Assembly (NCBI RefSeq): GCF_026013605.1
Contig: NZ_JAPDPJ010000008.1
Coordinates: 1 to 64,000, forward strand
Direction: 5' to 3'
Origin: Plebeiibacterium sediminum
GTDB taxonomy: Bacteria > Bacteroidota > Bacteroidia > Bacteroidales > Marinilabiliaceae
Length of the DNA stretch: 64,000 bases
Under the pieces are notes generated by a model. That model saw only the letters and a list, made by a program, of their open reading frames with translations, was not told the origin of the DNA and ran no database searches. Shown in pieces: positions 1 through 9,531 of this stretch; position 1 is the first letter of the stretch; each line of letters starts with the position of its first letter. The position numbers and the translations under genes are program-made.

Positions 1-3000
1 GCAAATTTTAATGGTACATTGAGTGTTGGAGCAGTAGTCTCCGATGGATTATTATCGAGTGCACCATCAACAATAACCGTTACGGTAAGCAGTGTAAATG
101 ATGCACCAATATCTGTTGAGGATGCTATAAGCTTAAGTGAAGGAGGATCTACCACAAGCTTAAACGGTGGAGGTTCGTCAGTTTTAGAAAATGATAATGA
201 TATAGATGGCAATACCTTAACCGCAGTATTGAAAAGTAATGTAAGTAATGGAACATTAACCTTAAATAGCGATGGAACATTTAGTTACACCCATGATGAC
301 AGTGAAACCACCAGTGATAGTTTTAGCTATGCCGCAAATGATGGAACAGTTGATGGCAATACAGTAATCGTCACTATTAACATATCAGCTATTAATGATA
401 ATTCTCCTGTATTAACTGTGGAAAATACAATTGTAGAAGAGAATCATGCAGGAACTGTATTAACAGCTACTTCTACAGATGGAGATTTAGGAGATAGCAA
501 GTTGTTTTCATTATCAGGAGATGATTATGCCTTGTTTACAATAGGAGAGACAAGCGGTGTTCTTAGTTTTTTGAATTCACCAGATTATGAAAATCCAACA
601 GATAATGGAGGTGATAATGTATATGACTTAACCATTTTAGTAAGAGATGCTGTTGGTCATGAAACATCAGAAGATATCACTATTACTGTTACCGATGTCA
701 ATGATAATTCGCCAATATTAAGCGTAGCAAACACCATAGTTGAAGAAAATCATACAGGAGTAGTATTAACAGCAACTTCAACTGACGCTGATGCAGGAGA
801 TAGTGAGACTTATTCAATTTCAGGAACTGATGCATCTTTATTTGTAATAGACCCGGGTAGTGGAGAGTTGATATTTAAAAATTCACCAGATTACGAAAAT
901 CCAACAGATAATGGAGGTAATAATATATATGACTTGAATATTATTGTAACAGATGCTGCTGATCATACAGATTCTGAGTCGGTAACAATTACAGTTTCTG
1001 CAGTGAATGATAATTTACCAGTTATTAGTGTGGGAAGTACAACCATATATGAAAATCATACAGGAGTGGTATTAACAGCAACCTCAACTGATGCTGATGC
1101 AGGAGATAGTAAAACTTATTCTATATCAGGAACTGATTATGCTGCATTTGACATAAATAGTACAAATGGAGAATTAACATTTAAGTCTGCCCCGGATTTT
1201 GAAAATCCAACTGATGCCAATCAGAATAATATTTATGAGTTAACAGTTACAGTAACAGATGGAGCTGATCATACTGATTCTGAGTCTATAACTATAACAG
1301 TTCAAAATATTGAAGAAACTGCAAATTTTTCTATTGATGCAATATCACCAGCTTATGTTAATGAGAATGAAGTTTATACTTCTGTAACACCACATATAAC
1401 AGGAAGTCCAATTGGAGATGTAGTGTATACGCTTGGAGGAACAGATGCTTCAGCCTTTAGTATTAATCCTTCATCCGGAGTAGTAAGTATGGAAGTCCGT
1501 GACTATGAAAATCCAGCAGATTCAAATGGAGATAATGTTTACTCAATAAGAATAACTGCCACAGATGAAGATAATAATTTTGTAAGTGCATCATGGTCGG
1601 TTACAGTTTTGCCTGTTAATGAATTTACTCCTGTAATTAATGTTGGAAATGTTACTCTAAGTGAAAATCATACAGGAACTGTAACAGTTGCATCAGCTAC
1701 AGATCAGGATGATGATGATACCGAAAGTTATTCAATTACAGGGACAGATTCTGAATTATTTGCAATGAATAGTTCAAATGGAATACTGACATTTATTAAT
1801 GCACCTGATTTTGAAAATCCATCGGACAATGATAATAATAATATTTACGAATTGACTGTTGTTGTAACAGATGGAGCAGGTCATAGTGATTCAGAATTGA
1901 TAACAATTACTATATCTAATTTAAATGATAATACTCCAATTGCAAATGCAGATGCGATAACTGTTAATGAAGGAGGAACTTCAACAACTTTAAGTGGAGG
2001 AAATGATTCGGTTTTGGATAATGATAGCGATGCTGATGGAGATGCGCTAACAGCTGTATTAATGAGTAATGTAAGTTATGGAACATTGACATTACACCCT
2101 AACGGAACGTTTAATTATACACATGATGGATCTGAGAATCATAGTGATAGTTTTACTTATGCTGCAAATGATGGATCTTCAAATGGTAATACAGTATCAG
2201 TTTCAATTTCAGTAACTCCAGTCAACGATGATCCGGTTATAACTGATATCCCTGATCAAACAAGGGCTGAGGATGTTAATTTTGGTACAATCAGTTTAGA
2301 TAGTTACATAGACGATATTGAAACTTCAGATGAAGATATAATATGGTCAGTAAATCCTGTACCAACATTTTTTGATATTGTAATTACCAATAGAGTTGCA
2401 TCTATTACACCTAAAGATGCTGAATGGAATGGGGTTGAAGTAATCACTTTCTATGCGACAGATGAGGGTAATACATCTGTTTATGACAATGTGAGATTAG
2501 AGGTTACTGCAGTTAATGATGAACCAATAATTACAGGACAGAATTCTATATCTATAGCTGAAGAAACCTTAACTGAAATAAGTTTATCTGATTTAATCGT
2601 TGAGGATCCGGATAATAATTATCCGACTAATTATATAATGACCATTCTGCCGGGAGCTAATTATATAGTTAATGGCACAGCTATTACTCCTAATGAAAAT
2701 GTAACTGGTACAATTACAGTTCAGGTATATGTTGTTGATCCGGCAGGAGCTCAAAGTAATACTTATAACCTACAGGTAAATGTTATTAATGATAATGATC
2801 CACCTGTAGTAATTGATATTCCAAATCAAACAATTGCAGAGGGCGCAACCTTCTCTGATATTAATTTGAATTTATATGTTTCAGATCCTGACAATACAAA
2901 TGATCAAATTTCATGGAGTTATAGTGGTAATTCAGATTTAGTGATTGCTATTGATGAAACAACAAAAATAGCCTCTGTTGAAATACCAAATGAAGATTGG

Positions 3001-6000
3001 TTTGGCCAGGAAACCATTCGATTTACAGCCAGCGACGGTACTTTATCTAATAGTAATGATGTTGTTTTAACTGTAACTCCTGTAAACGATGCACCTATTA
3101 TTAATAGTCAGCAGTCATTGACATATAACGAAGATGTTGTATTTACAATACCATTCACAGCATTAAATGTTACAGATATTGATAATACCTACTCAAGTCA
3201 ACATGAAATGACATTGTTGGCAGGCAGCAATTATACATTCTCAGGTCGTCAGGTGACACCGTTACAAGATTTTAATGGAACATTAACAATACCATTGTAT
3301 GTTTCTGATTTAGGTCCTGTAAATCAAAATAGTATTACATTTAATTTAAGCGTAACTATTAATCCTGTAAATGATGCACCAGTTATCGAGTCTCAAATAA
3401 ATACAATATCAACAAATGAGGATGTACCTGTAGCTATTTCTTTAGATGATATTTCAATTATAGATGTAGATAATGAGTCCACTGATTTTAGTTTGATTGT
3501 ACATGCAGGAGAAAATTACACATTTGATGGAACAACGATTACTCCTGTGTTAAATTATTATGGCACATTATCTGTTGATGTATCTGTTAGCGATGGAGAA
3601 TCAACCAACTCAGAAAGTAGCATATTTACAGTTGATGTATTGGTTTTGGCACAGAATGATACGCCAATAGCAAACAGTCAAAATGTTACAATTGCAGAAA
3701 ATCAACAAATTACTGTTAATATCAATAACCTTATTTCAGATGTTGAAGATGGTATAGATTTATCTACTTTAAAAATTCTATCAGATGTTACCAATGGAAC
3801 AACTTCAATTGATTTACAAAATGCAATAATCACCTATGTCCCAAACAATGGTTATTCAGGTACTGATTCATTTACCTACGAAATATGTGACAATGAAGGA
3901 GCTTGTGCGAGCGGTGTAATTTCAATACTTGTTTCAAATGAAGCCCCAACCGGAGTAAATGATATTGTTGATGTAGATGAAGATAATAGCATATCTATTA
4001 ATGTTACCAGTAACGATACAGATCCACAGGATAATATTGATGCAAGTACATTAACCCTATTATCTTTACCAACTAATGGTGAAGCAACAATACAAACCGG
4101 AGGAATAGTGGTTTACACTCCTAATAGCAATTATTTTGGAGAGGACACTTTTGAATATCAGGTTTGTGATGAAGATGGATATTGTACTACGGCAAATGTT
4201 TTCATTACGGTAAATGCTGTTAATGATCAGCCTGTTATTGTATCGCAAAATAGTATAGAAATCCAGGAAGAGGGAACTTATACTGTTACATTAAATAATA
4301 TCAGTGTCTCAGATGTTGATAATAACTATCCTTCAGATTTTATATTAAGTGTTTTATCCGGTAATAATTATACTGTAGTAGGAAATACGATTACACCAGC
4401 ATTGAACTTTAATGGTGAATTGCTAGTGAATGTTATTGTAAATGATCAGGAACAGAATAATAACATTAGTGATGTATATTCATTGGTAATATCTGTTATT
4501 GGCGTTAATGACAGACCTGAAATTACAGATCAGTTAACTTTATTTACAAATGAAGATGAACCGCTGCCAGTAACATTAACAGATTTAATAGTCGAAGATC
4601 CGGATAATAATTATCCAAATGATTTTGTACTAGTTGTGTTAGCCGGCTTAAATTATTCAGTTAGTAATAATGTAATTACTCCCGTTAGTAACTATTCTGG
4701 ATTTTTAAATGTGCCTGTTTATGTTAGCGATCAATCTGAAGAAAATAATAGAAGTAGAATATTTAACTTGGTAGTAGAGGTTGTTTCCCAAAACGATGCT
4801 CCAGTAACTCAGAATGTGAATTATTCTACATCAGAAAATGTATCTGTTGAAATTGCTTTTGCTGATTTGGTAACAGATGTTGATGGAAATATCGATTACT
4901 CAACATTTGAAAATATAAGTACACCATCTAATGGTACCATTCAGATTGACAGAGTAAACTTTATTGTTACATATACTCCGGAACAAGGTTTTTCTGGGGA
5001 TGATGAATTTAATTTTAGGTTCTCCGATGCAGAAGGCTTGGTAAGTAATATTTCAACTGTTTACATCAATGTAAATAATGAAGCGCCTAATGCAATAAAC
5101 GATAATGTAGAAGTTAATGAAGATGAAAGTATCGTTATTTCTGTGTTGGATAATGATACCGATCCTCAGGATAATATTGATATAAGTTCTTTAATCATTA
5201 TTAATAATCCTGTAAATGGTGTATTATCATTAAATAGTTCTACAGCAGAAATTACTTATACACCAAATGAAAATTACTTTGGAACAGATAATTTCAGATA
5301 CAGAGTTTTTGATGATTTGGGATATTCAGATGACGCAACAGTTTCTATATCAATATTAGCAGTAAATGATCTACCCGTTGCTGTAGGTGATGAAGCAGAA
5401 ACAAATGAAGATGAAAGTGTAATAATAGATGTACTCTCTAATGATTATGATATTGATTCAGAATCAGATGGTTTTGTGGTCACTATTACGCTGCAAGCAG
5501 AAAATGGAACAGCAGAAGTGAATGCATCGAATCAAATTATTTATACCCCTAATGCAGATTTTAATGGTGCAGATACTTTTGAATATCAGGTTTGCGACTC
5601 TGAAAATGGATGTAATAATGCCCAGGTAATTCTTCAAGTTCTTCCACAAAATGATGCTCCGGTTGCATATGATGATGAAATTACTTCAGCACAGGATACA
5701 GAAGTTACCATAAATGTAATTTCTAATGATGTTGACATTGATGATAATCTGGATATTACTTCATTATCTCTTTTATCACAACCAACTAATGGAGTATGTA
5801 CTGTTGAGTCTTTAACTGGCGAAATTACTTATGTTCCTAATGAAGGTTTTTCTGGTACAGATTCCTTCATTTATCAAATTTGTGATGATGAAGGATTATG
5901 TTCATCAGCTACAGTTACTGTAAATGTGAGTTTACAAAATGTAGCACCAGTATGTGAGGATGATGTGATTTATATGGTCGATGGAGAAACAGTAACATTT

Positions 6001-6801
6001 AATGTGTTGGATAATGACACAGATATTAATGGCGACGAAATAACCGTATTGGTAGATGAATCTGAGTTATTAGGAGGTTTCTTAAGAGTTCAGGAAAATG
6101 GAGTGTTTACATACACCTCAATTTATGGAGAATATTGTATTGAAGAATATTTTACTTATGTAGGATGTGATGATTCAGGTAATTGTGATGAAGCTACAGT
6201 TAAATTTATTATTGGAGTTGCAGATAGTGATGAAGATGGAATAGCTGATTATATTGAAGAGCAAAACTTTAATACCGATGGTGATGAATTTCCTGATTAT
6301 AGAGATACAGATTCAGATAATGACGGCATTTTAGATGTTATAGAAGGAGGAGTAAGCGAAACTTGTTTACAGGATGTTAAAGATACTGATGAAGATGGAA
6401 TTCCTGATTATAGGGATGAAGATAGCGATGATGATGGTGTTTTAGATAGCGAAGAAGGTGCTGAAGATTGTGATAATGATGGTATTTTGAATTTTCAGGA
6501 TTCATTTGATGATTGTGCTGAACGAATTGATGCTCCAGATACTTTCTCTCCTAATGGAGATGGTGTAAATGATTACTTTATGATACCAGGAGTATCTGAT
6601 TATGAAGGAAATGAAATCTTTATTTACAACAGATGGGGAGGTGAGGTATTCCATATGAGAAATTATGATAACAAATGGGATGGAAAATCAAGTAATTCAG
6701 CCATTGGTTCAGCTGAATTACCTCAGGGTTTGTATTTCTATGTTGTGAAACTTGGAGGATCAAATGGAGTAATTAAAGGATCTGTTTATATTAAAAGATA
6801 A
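1..6801 (+). CDS. Giant repeat adhesin with type B T9SS sorting domain (5' truncated by window)
   Basis: The frame is open to base 1, so the N-terminus lies outside the window; about 2266 residues are visible. From N to C there are a VCBS/Tandem-95-like repeat (pattern VLxNDxDxDGxxLTAVL), four cadherin-like repeats of about 100 residues (each opening with an NDNSP-type motif and a (E)ENHTG motif, DNA period about 300 bp), then many further cadherin/Tandem-95 modules with ND(T/S)D calcium-binding signatures. A thrombospondin-type-3 Asp-rich segment (DSDNDGILD style, bases about 6220-6510) precedes a gliding-motility-associated/CHU_C C-terminal domain starting DTFSPNGDGVNDYF. That last domain is the family signature for type B T9SS export to the cell surface. 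The next gene is PorP/SprF-like, as in SprB-SprF pairs. Likely role: calcium-stabilised surface adhesin or gliding-type filament; the ligand is unknown. Confidence 0.9.
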   Translation, partial: ANFNGTLSVGAVVSDGLLSSAPSTITVTVSSVNDAPISVEDAISLSEGGSTTSLNGGGSSVLENDNDIDGNTLTAVLKSNVSNGTLTLNSDGTFSYTHDDSETTSDSFSYAANDGTVDGNTVIVTINISAINDNSPVLTVENTIVEENHAGTVLTATSTDGDLGDSKLFSLSGDDYALFTIGETSGVLSFLNSPDYENPTDNGGDNVYDLTILVRDAVGHETSEDITITVTDVNDNSPILSVANTIVEENHTGVVLTATSTDADAGDSETYSISGTDASLFVIDPGSGELIFKNSPDYENPTDNGGNNIYDLNIIVTDAADHTDSESVTITVSAVNDNLPVISVGSTTIYENHTGVVLTATSTDADAGDSKTYSISGTDYAAFDINSTNGELTFKSAPDFENPTDANQNNIYELTVTVTDGADHTDSESITITVQNIEETANFSIDAISPAYVNENEVYTSVTPHITGSPIGDVVYTLGGTDASAFSINPSSGVVSMEVRDYENPADSNGDNVYSIRITATDEDNNFVSASWSVTVLPVNEFTPVINVGNVTLSENHTGTVTVASATDQDDDDTESYSITGTDSELFAMNSSNGILTFINAPDFENPSDNDNNNIYELTVVVTDGAGHSDSELITITISNLNDNTPIANADAITVNEGGTSTTLSGGNDSVLDNDSDADGDALTAVLMSNVSYGTLTLHPNGTFNYTHDGSENHSDSFTYAANDGSSNGNTVSVSISVTPVNDDPVITDIPDQTRAEDVNFGTISLDSYIDDIETSDEDIIWSVNPVPTFFDIVITNRVASITPKDAEWNGVEVITFYATDEGNTSVYDNVRLEVTAVNDEPIITGQNSISIAEETLTEISLSDLIVEDPDNNYPTNYIMTILPGANYIVNGTAITPNENVTGTITVQVYVVDPAGAQSNTYNLQVNVINDNDPPVVIDIPNQTIAEGATFSDINLNLYVSDPDNTNDQISWSYSGNSDLVIAIDETTKIASVEIPNEDWFGQETIRFTASDGTLSNSNDVVLTVTPVNDAPIINSQQSLTYNEDVVFTIPFTALNVTDIDNTYSSQHEMTLLAGSNYTFSGRQVTPLQDFNGTLTIPLYVSDLGPVNQNSITFNLSVTINPVNDAPVIESQINTISTNEDVPVAISLDDISIIDVDNESTDFSLIVHAGENYTFDGTTITPVLNYYGTLSVDVSVSDGESTNSESSIFTVDVLVLAQNDTPIANSQNVTIAENQQITVNINNLISDVEDGIDLSTLKILSDVTNGTTSIDLQNAIITYVPNNGYSGTDSFTYEICDNEGACASGVISILVSNEAPTGVNDIVDVDEDNSISINVTSNDTDPQDNIDASTLTLLSLPTNGEATIQTGGIVVYTPNSNYFGEDTFEYQVCDEDGYCTTANVFITVNAVNDQPVIVSQNSIEIQEEGTYTVTLNNISVSDVDNNYPSDFILSVLSGNNYTVVGNTITPALNFNGELLVNVIVNDQEQNNNISDVYSLVISVIGVNDRPEITDQLTLFTNEDEPLPVTLTDLIVEDPDNNYPNDFVLVVLAGLNYSVSNNVITPVSNYSGFLNVPVYVSDQSEENNRSRIFNLVVEVVSQNDAPVTQNVNYSTSENVSVEIAFADLVTDVDGNIDYSTFENISTPSNGTIQIDRVNFIVTYTPEQGFSGDDEFNFRFSDAEGLVSNISTVYINVNNEAPNAINDNVEVNEDESIVISVLDNDTDPQDNIDISSLIIINNPVNGVLSLNSSTAEITYTPNENYFGTDNFRYRVFDDLGYSDDATVSISILAVNDLPVAVGDEAETNEDESVIIDVLSNDYDIDSESDGFVVTITLQAENGTAEVNASNQIIYTPNADFNGADTFEYQVCDSENGCNNAQVILQVLPQNDAPVAYDDEITSAQDTEVTINVISNDVDIDDNLDITSLSLLSQPTNGVCTVESLTGEITYVPNEGFSGTDSFIYQICDDEGLCSSATVTVNVSLQNVAPVCEDDVIYMVDGETVTFNVLDNDTDINGDEITVLVDESELLGGFLRVQENGVFTYTSIYGEYCIEEYFTYVGCDDSGNCDEATVKFIIGVADSDEDGIADYIEEQNFNTDGDEFPDYRDTDSDNDGILDVIEGGVSETCLQDVKDTDEDGIPDYRDEDSDDDGVLDSEEGAEDCDNDGILNFQDSFDDCAERIDAPDTFSPNGDGVNDYFMIPGVSDYEGNEIFIYNRWGGEVFHMRNYDNKWDGKSSNSAIGSAELPQGLYFYVVKLGGSNGVIKGSVYIKR

Positions 6802-6919
6802 TTAGATATGATGAACCGATGGAAGAGAATCGTAAGATCGATGAAGTATATGACTTATCACACACAAGTATGACTAAATTGGAGAATTCCATATAGTAAT
6901 TAAAAGTAAATCTAGACAT

Positions 6920-7867
6920 ATGAATAGAATAACAAAATATATAAGAATTAAGATTATACTGGTTGGTATTGTTGTAATAATTGGGTCTGACTTAAATCAT
7001 TTAAGTGCTCAGCAAGATCCAATGTTTACACAGTATATGTTTAATACTTTAACTATTAATCCGGCATACGCAGGTTCAAGAGAGATGTTGAGTTTAATGG
7101 TTTTAGGCAGGCAGCAGTGGGTAGGTTTTGAGGGTGCTCCAACTACAGCTACTTTTACGGGACACTTGCCTGTATACAAAAATATGGCTATGGGAGCATC
7201 TTTGGTTTATGATTCTTATGGACCAGTAAATCAAACAAGTTTTTTTATTGATTACGCCTACCATCTTAAAATGAGTGATAAACTAAAAATGTCGTTAGGA
7301 TTAAATGCCGGCTTTAGCAATTATGCAATAGATTATAATGGATTAGATAAGACGTATAGTAATGATGAATCCTATTATAATGCAAATGAATCAACTTTAC
7401 TTTCTAATTTTGGTTTTGGAGTATATCTGTATTCTCAGCGTTTTTATTTAGGATTATCTGCTCCTCGAATTATGGAAAATTCATTTGAAGAAGGTGCCGA
7501 AAGTTATGGCAATGGAAATGAGGTTCGTCATTATTATGGAATGATGGGAATTGTATTTCATTTAAATAATCATGTTGTGCTGAGACCATCTGTAATGACC
7601 CGGTTAGCTCAAGGCTCACCTTTTAGTGTTGATATGAATGTGAATACCGTTCTTTACGATAAGTTTTGGGTGGGTGCCATGTATCGCTTAAATGAATCTC
7701 TGGGAGGTATTTTACAATTTCAAATCAATAAACAGGTTCGATTTGGTTATGCGTTTGATTTAAACACAAATCAATTAAGTTCTTATCATAGTGGTTCTCA
7801 TGAATTAATGATTAATTATGAGTTTAATTTTAATAAGGAAAGAGTAATCAATCCAAGATATTTCTAA
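6920..7867 (+). CDS. PorP/SprF family type IX secretion outer membrane protein
   Basis: 315 residues with an N-terminal signal segment followed by the family hallmark QQDPMFTQYMFNTLTINPAYAG and a QQWVGFEGAP segment, then alternating beta-strand sequence typical of an outer membrane barrel. PorP/SprF proteins take part in secretion or surface attachment of type B T9SS clients. The gene lies 118 bp after the type B adhesin, with no terminator visible between them, and 22 bp before the PorE-like gene, so the three probably form one operon and this copy is probably dedicated to the adhesin. The length matches the family (about 300-340 residues). The family call is firm; the client assignment is inference from position. 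Confidence 0.93.
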   Translation: MNRITKYIRIKIILVGIVVIIGSDLNHLSAQQDPMFTQYMFNTLTINPAYAGSREMLSLMVLGRQQWVGFEGAPTTATFTGHLPVYKNMAMGASLVYDSYGPVNQTSFFIDYAYHLKMSDKLKMSLGLNAGFSNYAIDYNGLDKTYSNDESYYNANESTLLSNFGFGVYLYSQRFYLGLSAPRIMENSFEEGAESYGNGNEVRHYYGMMGIVFHLNNHVVLRPSVMTRLAQGSPFSVDMNVNTVLYDKFWVGAMYRLNESLGGILQFQINKQVRFGYAFDLNTNQLSSYHSGSHELMINYEFNFNKERVINPRYF

Positions 7868-7889
7868 TTGAAGATTTAAGTTTTAAACT

Positions 7890-9413
7890 ATGCGATATTG
7901 TTCAATCATTATACTATTTATATTCAGTTTTTTATTACCTGTCTCATTAATATCACAGATCAAGGAAATAAAAAAAGCAGATGAGTGTTTTTATAATTTT
8001 AATTATAAAAAGGCGATTAAATTATACAAACAGCTGGAAGAAAAAGGTGAAGCTATGTATTATGTAACGCATCGGATAGGTGATTGTTACAGACATTTAG
8101 GTGATTCAGAGAATAGTGTAAAATGGTATTTGAAAGCTAAAGATTATCCTGATGTTGATTTTTCAACATATCTTATTTTATCACAGGAATTAAAGAAGTT
8201 ACAACGTTACGAGGAGGCAAATCAATTTTTAAAGCAGTATAATGAATTAGAAGAAATTGAGAATTCAGGAACTTTGTTGACAAAAAGTAAACTGGAATTA
8301 CTAAAAAGAGATTCAAGTAATTTCAAAATATTTAATCTTCCAATTAATACAGAGTCATCAGAAATTGGGCCTGCTATATACGATAATAAATTGGTGTTCT
8401 GCTCAAATAAAGGAGAAATAACAGCTCTTAAAAGATCTGATATTAGAGATGGAAGTAGCTTTTATAAATTATATACTTCAAAAATTAATGATCATTTGTC
8501 GTTAACAGAGCCAAAGCCTTTTAGCAAACAGTTATTATCGAAATATAATGATGGACCAATAGCTTTTAATACAGAAAATGATATTGCATTTTTAACAAGA
8601 AATATGATACATAAGGATAATAAGAGTTCTTATCTTAATGTTTATGTTGCTTATAAAAATAAAGGTAAATGGCAAAGAAAAATGATGCCAATACCATTAC
8701 GCCAAACTAATTTTTCTCTGATGCATGCCTTTCTAACTAAAGATGAAACACGTTTCTTTTTTGTTTCAGATATGGATGGGGGATATGGAGGTTTGGATAT
8801 TTATTATTCCTATTATAAAAATGGGTTTTTAAGTCCTCCGGTAAACCTTGGGCCTAATGTTAATTCTTCAGGAAATGAAATGTTTCCATTTGTTAGCGAT
8901 GATAATATATTATATTACTCGTCAGATAAGCAGGGTAGTTTAGGAGGTATGGATATTTTCTTCGCATTGCCCGAAGGCGAAACCTATTCATCATCATTTA
9001 ATATGGGCTATCCAATAAATACCTCTGACGATGATTTTGGTTTGATTTATTATGAGAATAATAAGCTGGGTTATTTCGTTTCAAATAGAGATGGAGGAAA
9101 AGGGAAAGATGATATTTATGCCTTTGAACAGAAGGTTAATTATAATTATACTCATTATATGGGTAAAGTTGTTTCCTCTCAGGAGTCAACAATTGTATCA
9201 AATGCTATAGTGAATATCTATCAGGATTCGGATCTAATAATCACAACTACAACGGATAGTAAAGGCGAGTTTTCATTTTATGCTGATAGTAAGCAGGATT
9301 TGTTAATTGAGATTAAAAAGCGTTTCTTTGAAACTTTCAACTCAAAATTGGAAAACATAGCCCAATCTGAAAAAAATGGATATTCTGTTCAAGTGGTTTT
9401 AAAAGCATATTAG
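7890..9413 (+). CDS. PorE-like TPR/PD40 propeller protein lacking the OmpA domain
   Basis: 507 residues. A hydrophobic signal segment (residues 1-22) is followed by TPR-like helices (about 25-130), a WD40-like PD40 beta-propeller (about 135-400; blades with FFVSDMDGGYGGLDIYY, YYSSDKQGSLGGMDIFF and YFVSNRDGGKGKDDIYAF) and a carboxypeptidase-regulatory/CNA-B-like beta-sandwich (about 410-490). This order matches the PorE/SprE-operon proteins next to PorP/SprF, but these normally end in a peptidoglycan-binding OmpA domain of roughly 120 residues, which is absent here. Nothing resembling it lies in any frame of the following 118 bp. It probably sits in the periplasm or on the outer membrane as part of a T9SS accessory complex; without the OmpA domain it may not anchor to peptidoglycan. 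Confidence 0.82.
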   Translation: MRYCSIIILFIFSFLLPVSLISQIKEIKKADECFYNFNYKKAIKLYKQLEEKGEAMYYVTHRIGDCYRHLGDSENSVKWYLKAKDYPDVDFSTYLILSQELKKLQRYEEANQFLKQYNELEEIENSGTLLTKSKLELLKRDSSNFKIFNLPINTESSEIGPAIYDNKLVFCSNKGEITALKRSDIRDGSSFYKLYTSKINDHLSLTEPKPFSKQLLSKYNDGPIAFNTENDIAFLTRNMIHKDNKSSYLNVYVAYKNKGKWQRKMMPIPLRQTNFSLMHAFLTKDETRFFFVSDMDGGYGGLDIYYSYYKNGFLSPPVNLGPNVNSSGNEMFPFVSDDNILYYSSDKQGSLGGMDIFFALPEGETYSSSFNMGYPINTSDDDFGLIYYENNKLGYFVSNRDGGKGKDDIYAFEQKVNYNYTHYMGKVVSSQESTIVSNAIVNIYQDSDLIITTTTDSKGEFSFYADSKQDLLIEIKKRFFETFNSKLENIAQSEKNGYSVQVVLKAY

Positions 9414-9531
9414 CGTTATAAATTATAGCAGATACTTGAATCTTTTTTATAAATAGATGCGTAGGGTTGTTAGTGAGTGTTTTCTCTTTTAAAGAGTTAG
9501 TGAGATTTAAACTTGATTCAATAGTGTTTGT

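Noticed and set aside
7890-9413. PorE-like gene as a pseudogene
   Set aside because: The frame is intact, ends after a complete beta-sandwich domain, and no OmpA remnant follows; a natural short form is simpler.
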